The notes: a model not told the origin generated them from the sequence alone. Shown: positions 44,758-53,546, numbered from the stretch's first letter. The stretch: DNA of 64,000 bases from Flavobacterium sp. TR2 (GCF_025252405.1 NZ_CP104307.1:1922001-1986000); one strand, 5' to 3'. Translations and numbers: made by a program.

Positions 44758-45855
44758 TTATATTGCAAGATATTCTTTTATTAAATCAATTTTTTGCTCG
44801 ATTTGTTTTTCTGCTTCGGAAGGCTTTAATTCATTTGGTTTAAATCCTTTTATATCCTTATGACAGCTACTACAATATTCTCCTATTTCATTTATTTTAG
44901 AACATTCACAATTCCAAACCTCTTTTTCTTTCGAAGACAGCATTTGCTTTTTCATTGTTTTCGTTCCTCTTTCAAAAAAATTACTTTTGATATACTCTAG
45001 TATAGTATCTAAATTTTTCTTGTCCGTTTGATCGTAAAATGGCTTATCATAGGTAGCCATTTTTAGTGCTATCTTTTGTACATTAAAATTATCATCGTTC
45101 AATAGTTTTATTATTTCGTCATAATTGAATAAATTTAAATCCTTTATAACTTTTGATAGATATTCTGCTACTGAAGTATTTTCGGTTCTTTTAATATTAG
45201 CATATAAAAGACTTATTTTTTGATCTTCTTTTAAAACACCAACATAGTTAATAAATCTTTTATTAAAAGAATTATAAGCCTCTCCGTAATTCTGAGGAGT
45301 TGTAATTATATCTGAATATCGTTTAAGTATATTGGGAAAAACTTCTTCTATTTGATTTTCGATTACAAAGTTCCAAAAATCTTCATCTGTTGTCAAAATT
45401 CCTGATTGAGCTTCTTTAATTAACTCCTGCTTTTTACGTAAAATATTTATTTTTTCAATACTTACAATTTCAACCTTGTCATCTCGATCCGAAAGGGTGT
45501 TAGTCGCATTCTCTTTTTCAATAATAACTGCAGTACCAATGGCCGTAATCATAAACATAGATTTTCCTTTACCTGAAATTTCGTCTAGATCAATACTTAA
45601 TCCTATGATACAATTTCCACCAATTTCGTGTGTTGCAAGTTTTATTTTTTCGATTGCTTCATTATATATTGAAGATAATTGCTTTTGATATGCATTAGAT
45701 CGACCTCCAAAAACATCAGTTAACCCTCCCATAAAATCACTGAAGAAATTAGTACCAGCAACAACATGCGCGGTAACAGGTTTGAGAGGCTTTTTAATTT
45801 TTATTCCTTCTATTGAAGAAGTTGTCAACACTAAAACATCTTTTGGATTTCCCAT
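44758..45855 (-). CDS. YbjQ-domain/zinc-ribbon fusion protein
   Basis: 365 residues. About 1-112 is a YbjQ-type (putative metal-binding) domain: VLVLTTSSIEGIKIKK, VVAGTNFFSDFMGGLTDVFGGRS, GGNCIIGLSIDLDEI and GTAVII. A helical middle follows (about 130-300). The C-terminal zinc ribbon has Cys316, Cys318, Cys328 and Cys331, then a coiled-coil tail. YbjQ proteins are usually about 105 residues alone; this fusion is unusual. Upstream of the Ntn-hydrolase in the same direction. Confidence 0.72.
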   Translation of the reverse strand: MGNPKDVLVLTTSSIEGIKIKKPLKPVTAHVVAGTNFFSDFMGGLTDVFGGRSNAYQKQLSSIYNEAIEKIKLATHEIGGNCIIGLSIDLDEISGKGKSMFMITAIGTAVIIEKENATNTLSDRDDKVEIVSIEKINILRKKQELIKEAQSGILTTDEDFWNFVIENQIEEVFPNILKRYSDIITTPQNYGEAYNSFNKRFINYVGVLKEDQKISLLYANIKRTENTSVAEYLSKVIKDLNLFNYDEIIKLLNDDNFNVQKIALKMATYDKPFYDQTDKKNLDTILEYIKSNFFERGTKTMKKQMLSSKEKEVWNCECSKINEIGEYCSSCHKDIKGFKPNELKPSEAEKQIEQKIDLIKEYLAI

Positions 45856-46044
45856 AACGTTAAATTTTAATATTTATATACAAACCTAATTAATTAAATT
45901 AGTCAATCTTTATGGTTTTCCGTAATTAGAATACACTTTTTATTTGTTATTTTGACTATCACATTTTAACTAAACTATCAAAGGGAAAATTCTTTATTTC
46001 CTTTTTTAACCTAATTAAAATCAGAAACCTTAAACATCATAAAT

Positions 46045-46791
46045 ATGCAGAAAAAATTACTTTCTTTTTTCCTAATTGTGATTTCCTTCTGTCAAGCGCA
46101 GGAAAGGATAAATGACAAGCTTCCCGTTATTACAAAAAAAAATGAAGCATTAATTCTTGCAAATGGTTGGTATAAAAGTGAAGCTGGACAATGGATTAGT
46201 GGTAAAAACAAGATTCCGCAAGATTTAGGAGAAAATCAGAAATTATTAGGTAATTATGAAGCGTATGGCCTTGGTTCAGATAATTTCATTTCACTAGAAA
46301 TAAAAGATGTTACTATTGCTGATAGTACATATGCCGTTTTAATTAAAAAATATAGAGATGGATTTTATACTTACAGTTCCATTCAGAAGGGTTGGAATAA
46401 TAAAATAAGTTGCAAATATTATGTATTTTCAAAAGGTGAGCTCAACAAAATTAAAGAGATTGAAAATGACAATTTAAATAAAATATTGTTTAAAATAATT
46501 TACGAAGGAAACTTATTATTCATAAACACAAAGACGTTTAATAATACTACTATTTCAAAGGACATTTTGTCTAAAATAAATGACAAAACCTATTTGGATC
46601 ATCAAAGCCTAGTAAGTCACCATTTAGGGCTTAACTTATACTATTTTAAAGCAAAAAATATAGTTCAATTTTATTTTTACGATGCCAATTTATATTTCGA
46701 TGATTCGCTTTATGAAGACTCAGAAGAAACAAAAGCAAAAACTTATTATGAAACAGATGCAATAAGTTTCAAGAAGTTTTTAAATTTTTAA
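46045..46791 (+). CDS. Secreted protein of unknown function
   Basis: 248 residues with signal peptide (MQKKLLSFFLIVISFCQAQ). The mature part is alpha/beta with no recognisable motif (GNYEAYGLGSDNFISLEIKDVTI, LVSHHLGLNLYYFKAKNIVQ). Preceded by a 189-bp AT-rich intergenic region shared with the divergent YbjQ gene. The AT-rich base use matches the element cargo, not the chromosome. Confidence 0.65.
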   Translation: MQKKLLSFFLIVISFCQAQERINDKLPVITKKNEALILANGWYKSEAGQWISGKNKIPQDLGENQKLLGNYEAYGLGSDNFISLEIKDVTIADSTYAVLIKKYRDGFYTYSSIQKGWNNKISCKYYVFSKGELNKIKEIENDNLNKILFKIIYEGNLLFINTKTFNNTTISKDILSKINDKTYLDHQSLVSHHLGLNLYYFKAKNIVQFYFYDANLYFDDSLYEDSEETKAKTYYETDAISFKKFLNF

Positions 46792-46847
46792 ATTTCATGA
46801 TTTTTTGCCAATAAAAAACACGATTGTTTTCCTAATTTAACTAAATC

Positions 46848-47540
46848 ATGAGAAACAAAGTTATCAGTTTTAGAGAGTTTCTGGAAAGAAACAAAATATT
46901 TTTAGAAGTTTTAACAGCTATTGTGTTAACTAGTACAAGCATTTTTGTTTCTTTTCAGGCAAACAACATTGCAAACCAAGCCAATATCATTTCCAGTACT
47001 CAAACAGGAATCATGAAAATGGAAAATACACCAAGTATAGAAATACGAAGGACACAAATAATGAGCGATTCCTCTGGAATCGATAATGTTAGTAAATGGA
47101 CTGTAATCAATAATAACAGCATCATATCAAACTTTGAAATTGAGAAAGAATACGCGTATTTAAATATTGCTAAAAGAACAAATAGTGTAGAAATAGATAT
47201 TCCGTTGATGGAATATATTAATAGTGATGGAAAATTAACTGGACAAAATGAAGGTGTAGTATATGTATTTGACAACAAGAACTGCAGTAAAAATGAATTA
47301 CTAATAAGACAAGGAATATGGGATTATGGCTATAGCCAAATAAAAAGTTTCATTGAAATATCATATACTAATGCATTACGAGAGAGGGAGACAAAATATT
47401 ATCAAATTACACCACTAATTCAAGAAATTTCAACTAGAGAATGGGATTCGATAAAGAATGATTGGAGTAAGAAAAGTAAAAATGTTATTCACTTACAAGA
47501 TATTGAAACAAACATTGAAAAAATAAAAGAGTATCAGTAA
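46848..47540 (+). CDS. Membrane-anchored protein of unknown function
   Basis: 230 residues: basic N terminus, one transmembrane helix at about 18-36 (FLEVLTAIVLTSTSIFVSF), then a soluble domain of mixed structure (IEIRRTQIMSDSSGID, WTVINNNSIISNFEIEKEYAYL). 57 bp after the secreted protein and likely co-transcribed. Last gene of the element before attR. Confidence 0.65.
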   Translation: MRNKVISFREFLERNKIFLEVLTAIVLTSTSIFVSFQANNIANQANIISSTQTGIMKMENTPSIEIRRTQIMSDSSGIDNVSKWTVINNNSIISNFEIEKEYAYLNIAKRTNSVEIDIPLMEYINSDGKLTGQNEGVVYVFDNKNCSKNELLIRQGIWDYGYSQIKSFIEISYTNALRERETKYYQITPLIQEISTREWDSIKNDWSKKSKNVIHLQDIETNIEKIKEYQ

Positions 47541-47660
47541 TTATTACCCAATAAGCTTTAATTTAAATTTTATACTTAAAATAGAGTTTACTTTTTAGAT
47601 TGATATTTCACTCAAAATAATTAGATCTTTCAATAAAAGGTTCGAATTCTGTACCGTCAA

Positions 47661-47666
47661 GGTCAC
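47661..47666. other. attR core GGTCAC
   Basis: Matches the tRNA 3' end core at 29583-29588. CCGTCAA just before it is the mirror of TTGACGG just after attL, which together build the attP dyad. Confidence 0.78.
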
Positions 47667-47677
47667 AAAAAAAAATG

Positions 47678-47710
47678 AAAGCCTGCAAAATATAAACTTT
47701 GCAGGCTTTT
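47678..47710 (+). terminator. Terminator, probably the original one of tRNA-Arg
   Basis: AAAGCCTGCAAA and TTTGCAGGCTTT, perfect 12-bp stem, then TTTT. It lies 12 bp after attR, as expected for the tRNA terminator displaced by the element. Confidence 0.85.
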
Positions 47711-47740
47711 TTATGGTTCGAAAATTTTTAATATTTTCTT

Positions 47741-48292
47741 CTAGTTTTTAATTTGATTATTTCTTAAAGTATAAGTTACCAGATTTTTTATATTCTGATG
47801 GGTGTTGTTATATTTTTCATTCTCCAATTTAAAGTTCATTTTTTTTAATATTGATACAGAATTAATATTGTCAGATGACGGAAAAGCAGTTATTATTTTT
47901 GCTTTTATTTTTTCAAACGCATATTCTATCACTTTTTTGATTGCTTCCGTCATTATTCCTTTGCCTTGAAATTCACTCAACATTTCATATCCTATTTCTA
48001 CAATTTCATTTTCAACATCAAAATTCCATAAACAAATTGAACCAATTAGATCGTTGTTTTCTTTTTCAGTTATAACCCAATAAATGCATTCATTTCTCGC
48101 AATTAAATTTTGCATTTTAATTATATACTCTTCTGCTTTTTGTAAGCTTGATGAATTCTCTCTTCCAACAAAAGCATTTACAGTTGCATCAGAATGTAAT
48201 TTATGGATTAAAATAACATCACTGTTTTCAATGTTTCTTAATATTAATCTTTCAGTAATTAGTTTAGGGAAATCTTTGAAATTTAATTCCAT
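47741..48292 (-). CDS. GNAT N-acetyltransferase (RimJ/RimL type)
   Basis: 183 residues. ITERLILRNIENSDVILIHKLHSD is the usual start of RimJ/RimL-type acetyltransferases; IGSICLWNF, VEIGYEMLSEFQGKGIMTEAIKKVIEYAFE holds the acetyl-CoA loop (QGKGI), and SVSILKKMNFK the last conserved segment. It probably acetylates an amine on a protein or small molecule; substrate unknown. Confidence 0.9.
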   Translation of the reverse strand: MELNFKDFPKLITERLILRNIENSDVILIHKLHSDATVNAFVGRENSSSLQKAEEYIIKMQNLIARNECIYWVITEKENNDLIGSICLWNFDVENEIVEIGYEMLSEFQGKGIMTEAIKKVIEYAFEKIKAKIITAFPSSDNINSVSILKKMNFKLENEKYNNTHQNIKNLVTYTLRNNQIKN

Positions 48293-48340
48293 GTCTGTAC
48301 TTTTTTGATTAATTTTTTTATGCGGAATTTTGGCTTTCGC

Positions 48341-48532
48341 TCACTTTGGCTGCTTTTTAGAATTTTTAAAAATATAGTAAACCGAAAACAGAAAGACAAT
48401 GCCATAAATAACTGCCATTGCTGGGTTCTCAAATTTTAGATTCTTAAAGTCAAATTGCTTGAATAAAGTTGCGCCCAAAATGATTGCAACTATCCAAAAA
48501 ACAAATGTTATAGGTTGGTTTTTATTTTCCAT
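48341..48532 (-). CDS. Small two-helix membrane protein
   Basis: 63 residues with two hydrophobic helices (ITFVFWIVAIILGATLF and MAVIYGIVFLFSVYYIF) and a basic tail (KNSKKQPK). Unknown function. Lies 30 bp downstream of the lipoprotein gene on the minus strand, possibly the same transcript. Confidence 0.6.
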   Translation of the reverse strand: MENKNQPITFVFWIVAIILGATLFKQFDFKNLKFENPAMAVIYGIVFLFSVYYIFKNSKKQPK

Positions 48533-48562
48533 ATTTAGATTGTTGGTTGTTAAATATCATAT

Positions 48563-49423
48563 TTATAGTTTGTCCTGTTCGGCTCTTAATAAATCAAAAA
48601 TACTCTCGCTCTTAAAGTTCTCCATAAACAAATTAATTAGAGGAACTGTGGGGCTTTTTGGATATTTTTTCATGAATCGGTTAAATTCTTGAATGTTTTC
48701 TGGATAAATATATTTCTCATCTGTTGCTCGCTCAGCTGTTGGCGTATTGTCTTGACCGACTAGATAATCCATCTGATAATTTTTGTATTCTTCTTTTACA
48801 GACACAATCAATTTTGAATCAGGATATTTCGTCATAAAATTTTCCCATGAAATTATTCTGTCTCCCAAATCTTTAAAAGATATTACAAGTCCGGCATCTG
48901 CCGAATAAAGTGTTTTGTTTTCTTCGCTTTTTAGGTGCAAATATTCTTTGTAATCGCTTGTGACGTAATCTTTGAAAATGGTATAATAAAAATCATGTAA
49001 CGGTTCTATTTCAACATATCCTTCTCCAATTTCCCAAAACTCTAATTGGTGCTTCGAAAGTTTTTCGCCCAAAAGTTTTACCGCTTTTTTATCAGTCTCA
49101 TCTTCATGGTAAAATTTATCTAATACTGCTGATTCTTTTTCGGCAATCTGCTGCAATAAAGAGCTGTTTTCTTCAGAATATTTTTCGTACAAGGCATTGG
49201 CTTCTTTATTAGAAAGTGTTTTTAATTTGAGAACAACTTCATTTTTGTTTTTAGAAAATTGTTCTAAAAGCGATTCTGAATGGCCAGTTTCTGTTGATGT
49301 AACAGATTTTGTTTGAATAGTATCACTTTTTGTTTTACTGATGTCAGAAATCGTTTTGTCGTCATTTTTCTTGCAGGCTGAAAGCAAAATTCCGAAAACT
49401 AATAAGACAGATAATTTTCTCAT
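48563..49423 (-). CDS. Putative lipoprotein, helical
   Basis: 286 residues with lipobox FGILLSAC, lipidation at Cys17, then KKNDDK. The mature part is helical with EEKYLHLKSEENK-like charged stretches; the repeated YPDSKLIVSVKEEYKNY and KYPKSPTVPLINLFMENF pattern is TPR-like. Function unknown. Confidence 0.75.
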   Translation of the reverse strand: MRKLSVLLVFGILLSACKKNDDKTISDISKTKSDTIQTKSVTSTETGHSESLLEQFSKNKNEVVLKLKTLSNKEANALYEKYSEENSSLLQQIAEKESAVLDKFYHEDETDKKAVKLLGEKLSKHQLEFWEIGEGYVEIEPLHDFYYTIFKDYVTSDYKEYLHLKSEENKTLYSADAGLVISFKDLGDRIISWENFMTKYPDSKLIVSVKEEYKNYQMDYLVGQDNTPTAERATDEKYIYPENIQEFNRFMKKYPKSPTVPLINLFMENFKSESIFDLLRAEQDKL

Positions 49424-49486
49424 TTTAGGATTTGGTTTATTAGGCTAATATAGAAAAATATTCAGAGTATATTTTAGTCATAAAAA

Positions 49487-49511
49487 AAGGACAAAATAAA
49501 ATTTGTCCTTT
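49487..49511 (-). terminator. Terminator after the Mpo1-like gene
   Basis: AAAGGACAAA and TTTGTCCTTT pair perfectly around five bases with an A-rich run on the plus strand, giving a T-run on the minus strand. Confidence 0.75.
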
Positions 49512-49560
49512 AGTTTATATTTCTAAAATTGATATGGTGTAAATAATTAAGAGCTTAATT

Positions 49561-50025
49561 TTATTTCTTCGAAAACAAATTCTCAACGACCCAAGCAGGA
49601 CCAATCAGTAAAAACTGAAGATCTTTTAAGAAAGAAGGTTTTTTGCCTTCAATATTGTGGCCGTAAAACTGTCCGATCCAAGCAATAACGAAAACGCCAA
49701 TGGAGAATATCCATAACGGAACAATTTGTCCGATATAATAATTGATAACTAAGCAGATTCCAGAAAATATAGCAATTTTTAGCGCCATAGAAATTGATAA
49801 TCTGATATAGAAAACCAAGACAAAAAGTAGAATTAAAAATGCCCAATTTTCAATAACAGGCGCATTCAATTGCAGCGTATTGGCGATGATCGCACTCGGA
49901 ATGCTCATTAGCAAACCAACTATAGAAAAGAAAATGGCAGGCACACAAATATAATGTATCGCTTTGTTTGTGGGGTTCTGATGACTTACGGCATATTCTG
50001 CAAACCATTGGTCTAATGTTCTCAT
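49561..50025 (-). CDS. Mpo1-like (DUF962) membrane protein
   Basis: 154 residues. The N-terminal signature MRTLDQWFAEYAVSHQNPTNKAIHYICVP matches the Mpo1/YGL010w family, which in yeast degrades 2-hydroxy fatty acids with Fe. Four hydrophobic helices follow, and GQFYGHNIEGKKPSFLKDLQFLLIGPAWV is the conserved C-terminal signature with His. The bacterial substrate is unknown. Confidence 0.9.
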   Translation of the reverse strand: MRTLDQWFAEYAVSHQNPTNKAIHYICVPAIFFSIVGLLMSIPSAIIANTLQLNAPVIENWAFLILLFVLVFYIRLSISMALKIAIFSGICLVINYYIGQIVPLWIFSIGVFVIAWIGQFYGHNIEGKKPSFLKDLQFLLIGPAWVVENLFSKK

Positions 50026-50071
50026 TTTTTGTGGTTTTAAGGTTAGATGCGTAAATCTAGTAAAATTTCTT

Positions 50072-50587
50072 TTAGCTTTTACCGTGCTGCATTTTCATTA
50101 TTTCATCTACAATAGAAATAGCTTTTTCGAGTGTAATCCCGTTTTCTTGATCTAAAGTTAGGAGATGATTTTCCTCAATCATTTTTATTTCCGGAATTAA
50201 ACCTAAGCCTTGTTCAATAGCAATAGATTTTAAAGATAAAGTTTCGCCGTAAGTAGGCACATTGGTCTGCATCCAACCAAAATAAGGCTCTTGGTTTACT
50301 CGGTTTGGATCTTCCCATAAATCCATTCTTAGGCAGAAATTATCTTCGCTTATCGTAGTCCATACATTAAAAACTAAATCTTCGTGATAATCAATAATAG
50401 GAATGGTTAATCTGCCGCGATGAAAAAAATGCTCTTCATCGACATAACACCAACTTCCTCCATATTCTATTCTTTGCTCTCTTTCTTCGGGCGGAATGGT
50501 AAAATAATAAGCAGGGAATTCATTCCCAAAGCATAAGGGCATTTGCTCAAAAACTTCTCCGCAGCAAGAACATTTGTAAGTATACAT
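50072..50587 (-). CDS. DUF2199-domain protein
   Basis: 171 residues. Starts with a CSCCGE cysteine cluster and continues with the family pattern FTIPPEEREQRIEYGGSWCYVDEEHFFHRGRLTIPI and VWTTISEDNF. The cysteines suggest zinc binding. Function unknown. Stops 46 bp from the Mpo1-like gene; the DUF3754 gene ends 3 bp before its start. Confidence 0.85.
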   Translation of the reverse strand: MYTYKCSCCGEVFEQMPLCFGNEFPAYYFTIPPEEREQRIEYGGSWCYVDEEHFFHRGRLTIPIIDYHEDLVFNVWTTISEDNFCLRMDLWEDPNRVNQEPYFGWMQTNVPTYGETLSLKSIAIEQGLGLIPEIKMIEENHLLTLDQENGITLEKAISIVDEIMKMQHGKS

Positions 50588-50590
50588 TTT

Positions 50591-51838
50591 TTAATTATTT
50601 AGAGCGTCAGCTTTCTGATTGTACTGAAAAACATTATCCCAAAGTTCATCAATCTTAATAAGCGCTTCATTAAGCGGAATCACTTCCCATTTTCCATTAG
50701 TTTCTATTCCTAGACCGATGCTTTTTAATTTTAATAAAGCATCATTCACATCAAAATCTAAATCGGTATTTAGTTTGTTTTTAAACCAAAACTCAATCTG
50801 ATGGTCTAATTCTTCGGCGGTTAAAGGATCCTCGCTCTCGTGTAAAAAAGTATAAGCGAGAATAGTTTCTTTTAAAGCCTCTTCTTCAGAAGAATTTAAT
50901 AAAGAATAAAATGCACCACTGTTATTCCCAACATTTTTAAAGTATAAACTGTCTGAAAGCGTTTTAGAATATCTGATTTTCTTATTTATGAAATTATTGT
51001 ATTGACGAAAACAATAAGCTCCTAAAATTCCAAGTGCTATTAAACCTTGATTTAACGAAGTTTTACTGTTTAGCAAATCGATTGTTTCACCCGTTTGATA
51101 AGCTTCATACATATTAATCAAGGCCGGAATCACCTTGGCGCTTAATAGAGAAAGTCCTCCAAAAACACCAGGAACCCAAAGCAGCAATTTGTCCTTAAGA
51201 GACATTTTCGGAATGGCATTTGGAAAAATAGTTTCAATATCGTTTTTAGGAACACGTTTAAAGATTTTCAGCGCAATAGAACCTGGATCGATTGGCATTT
51301 TCCCTAATTTGACTTTCTTTTCTTTTAGATAATCGGCTTCACTGTAATTGAGGTAAATCAAGACACGATCATAATATTCAATTTCGACCTCTTTGGTCCA
51401 GAAAAAATATTTTTTGACTTTTTCTTTTGCTTTATGATGCCCACGCGCATAAAGTTCGAAATCTTTAAAAGCATTAAAATCGATAGAAAGATTCAGTCCA
51501 ATCAAGTCAGATTCATTAAAAGCGTCGTTTAGGGCTTTCTGATTGATTTTGTAATAATTGCCACGTTCGAGAACTTTGAGCAGCGTTTCTTTAAAAATAG
51601 GGAAATTGCTTTTATTGATAAACTGTTCGCGCTCTTTTTCGCTTAAATCTGGATCATAGAGCGCATAATGCTGTTTTAGATTTCGGTTAAGATTAAAAGA
51701 TTCGTAATGGTAATAATGTTCGATAATTTCGAACAGTTTCTTGAAATCATCAATCTTCTGCGAGTTTTCAGCGAAGGCAGCAATTTGCTGTTCCAGTAAA
51801 AATTCTTTGTTAAACGGAATATAATGTTCTCTAGTCAT
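50591..51838 (-). CDS. DUF3754 (TMEM143-like) membrane protein
   Basis: 415 residues. MTREHYIPFNKEFLLEQQI is the typical start. A soluble N-terminal half contains YDRVLIYLNYSEADYLKEKK and PGSIALKIFKRVPKNDIETIFPNA. Two or three transmembrane helices lie at about 217-285 (LLLWVPGVFGGLSLLSAKVIPALI, GLIALGILGAYCF). A winged-helix-like C terminus follows (EDPLTAEELDHQIEFWF). Function unknown; forms a tight pair with the DUF2199 gene. Confidence 0.85.
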   Translation of the reverse strand: MTREHYIPFNKEFLLEQQIAAFAENSQKIDDFKKLFEIIEHYYHYESFNLNRNLKQHYALYDPDLSEKEREQFINKSNFPIFKETLLKVLERGNYYKINQKALNDAFNESDLIGLNLSIDFNAFKDFELYARGHHKAKEKVKKYFFWTKEVEIEYYDRVLIYLNYSEADYLKEKKVKLGKMPIDPGSIALKIFKRVPKNDIETIFPNAIPKMSLKDKLLLWVPGVFGGLSLLSAKVIPALINMYEAYQTGETIDLLNSKTSLNQGLIALGILGAYCFRQYNNFINKKIRYSKTLSDSLYFKNVGNNSGAFYSLLNSSEEEALKETILAYTFLHESEDPLTAEELDHQIEFWFKNKLNTDLDFDVNDALLKLKSIGLGIETNGKWEVIPLNEALIKIDELWDNVFQYNQKADALNN

Positions 51839-51947
51839 GTGGACTTAATTTCGTGGCTTTTACAGAACGCAAAAATACTGCCTGAAATTTGATTTTAGAC
51901 TTTAATTGTGATGTTTTTTTAACGCAAAGCACGCTAAGAATTTTTAA

Positions 51948-52186
51948 TGCAATATTCAAATATAGCCCGCGGTTTCAACCGCGGGATACTCAGCGATATG
52001 GATTGTGTCCTCGTGGTTGAAACCACGAGCTATGTTATAGAATTCGCAAAAAAAATATTGATTTAGCTTTGTGAACTTTGCGTAATTCTTTGCGCTCTTT
52101 GCGTTAAAAATATTCCCTTTTTTAACGCAAAGTGCACTAAGATTTTTTAATGCAAGACTTAATAAAATCGCTAAGTTCGCAAAGCT
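51948..52186. repeat. 239-bp tandem repeat, copy A with two REP-type palindromes
   Basis: Begins TGCAATATTCAAATATAGCC. Palindrome 1 is CCCGCGGTTTCAACCGCGGG, palindrome 2 is CTCGTGGTTGAAACCACGAG; then the words AACTTTGCG and CTTTGCGCTCTTTGCG. Matches copy B at a constant offset of 293 bp. The 968-bp gap 51839-52806 is made up mainly of these copies. Confidence 0.9.
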
Positions 52187-52240
52187 AGACAGAAATATAC
52201 TTTGCGAACTTTGTGTTTTAAAAAAGATTTCTAATTGCTG

Positions 52241-52479
52241 TGCAATATTCAAATATAGCCCGCGGTTTCAACCGCGGGATGCTCAGCAATATGGATTGTG
52301 TCCTCGTGATTGAAACCACGGGCTCTGTTATAGAATTCGCAAAAAAAATATTGATTTAGCTTTGTGAACTTTGCGTAATTCTTTGCGCTCTTTGCGGTAA
52401 AAATATTCCCTTTTTTAACGCAAAGTGCACTAAGATTTTTTAATGCGAGATTTAATAAAATCGCTAAGTTCGCAAAGCT
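52241..52479. repeat. 239-bp tandem repeat, copy B
   Basis: Same order as copy A at offset 293 with few changes; palindrome 2 has drifted (CTCGTGATTGAAACCACGGG) while palindrome 1 is intact. A further partial tail with AACTTTGCGTAATTCTTTGC follows at 52536-52555. No REP transposase is in the window. Confidence 0.9.
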
Positions 52480-52589
52480 TTATCTAGATAAAGCGTAGTG
52501 GTCTCACAAACTTCTCAAAAAAAACTTAGTGAACTTTGCGTAATTCTTTGCGCTCTTTGTGGTAAAATAAGCGATTAGATAGGTAAAAC

Positions 52590-52638
52590 AAAAAAAGTGA
52601 AATTTCCAATCGGTACCAGCGATTTGAAATCCCACTTT
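52590..52638 (-). terminator. Hairpin terminator
   Basis: AAAGTG/CACTTT and inner ATTTC/GAAAT stems with an A-run on the plus strand. It lies about 170 bp after the zinc-finger gene, so the assignment is tentative. Confidence 0.55.
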
Positions 52639-52806
52639 CTGTTCCAAAAAAAAAGTGACAAAAAATTAAAAAGCTTTCTAGTAGAAAACCTTGCCTAAAC
52701 TAAAAATTATTCAGTACAATATTAGCACAAAATAATATGGTGGCTATAGGTGTTTATACCTGTTTTTGTAAATGGCAGAAGATTTTGAGTAATTGGGGTG
52801 TAAAGG

Positions 52807-53271
52807 TTATTGCGATACCGTTTTTTTAAGTTCAATTACACCTTGAATATATTTTATTAATTCTTCTTTCCTTACTGCATAAGGAGCTTTTTCTGCTTCG
52901 GTGTTCAAGTATAGATTGGCAATACTTTCTGCATCGAGATTTTGAGTGAGGTAATGATGTTCTGCGAATTCTATTAGATGATCTATAAAAAGTTCACGCT
53001 GTTTTCCTTTTTCAATCGTTTCATGATCACCTTCTTTTATTTTTTCTATTACAGATTCTGGCAAATCGATGGTAAGGTACATACAGTCAACAGCAACTAT
53101 ATTAGGCAGTTCTTTGGGGACCCTTCCCGTTGCATCGCAGTAGGCGCATGGAGCAGGAGTCCATTTCAATTGTCGGTTTAAACGAATAATATCTTCCAAG
53201 TCAACAAATCTTTTACCAAGACATCTGGGGCATTTAATAGTGGATCGCTTAAAAAAATTAAAAATGTTCAT
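52807..53271 (-). CDS. Zinc-finger protein of unknown function
   Basis: 154 residues. Two CxxC pairs near the N terminus (CPRCLGKRF at about 14-22 and CAYCDATGRV at about 42-51) follow the DnaJ-type CxxCxGxG pattern and should bind one zinc. A helical rest follows (VIEKIKEGDHETIEKGKQRELFIDHL). Not a known enzyme. Confidence 0.75.
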   Translation of the reverse strand: MNIFNFFKRSTIKCPRCLGKRFVDLEDIIRLNRQLKWTPAPCAYCDATGRVPKELPNIVAVDCMYLTIDLPESVIEKIKEGDHETIEKGKQRELFIDHLIEFAEHHYLTQNLDAESIANLYLNTEAEKAPYAVRKEELIKYIQGVIELKKTVSQ

Positions 53272-53516
53272 TGGTTTATAAACGCTTAGTGGTTTGGTTG
53301 TGCGGCGAATTTAAAGAATTAAGTAAGAAAAGTAGCTTGATTCGCTATTTTTTTTAAGAAAATAATGAACAAAATCGCGAATTCGGATAATTACTATAGA
53401 TTTAAAACAAATAAAAATAGTAGCAGATGAAATTTGAAATCTTTGCGATCATTATAATGCAGCGAATTTTTGTCTGATAAAATTTAGTAAAAAATGGTTT
53501 CTAAATTGTTCAAAAC

Positions 53517-53546
53517 AAAAAGCCCAACTAACAGAGGCGAGCTTTT
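53517..53546 (-). terminator. Terminator after the LytTR regulator
   Basis: AAAAAGC and GCTTTT arms with weak inner pairing; on the minus strand followed by T-rich bases. The rest of 53272-53595 is AT-rich promoter-like DNA without a gene. Confidence 0.55.

Larger units (their letters stand above)
29585..47663. mobile_element. 18.08-kb mobilizable element inserted in tRNA-Arg 3' end
   Basis: The left edge is the tRNA end (GGTCAC, 29583-29588) and the right edge is an identical GGTCAC at 47661-47666. A large serine recombinase lies at the tRNA edge, and mobC-like and relaxase genes with an oriT-like hairpin lie inside. A classic terminator at 47678-47710 (AAAGCCTGCAAA stem), just beyond the right edge, reads as the original terminator of the tRNA gene. 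Joining right to left end gives arms TGTACCGTCAAG and CTTGACGGGACA (11 of 12 complementary) around GTCA: a symmetric attP as expected for serine recombinases. It encodes no conjugation (tra) genes, so transfer would need a helper. Confidence 0.88.

Noticed and set aside
47641..47666. TTCGAAT followed by GGTCAC at the right element end, suggestive of a tRNA 3' fragment
   Set aside because: The bases around TTCGAAT cannot form a T stem and no acceptor half matches; only GGTCAC is shared with the tRNA.
51956..52252. 98-residue open frame on the minus strand
   Set aside because: It lies entirely in the tandem repeat and REP palindromes; the reading is a by-product of the repeats.
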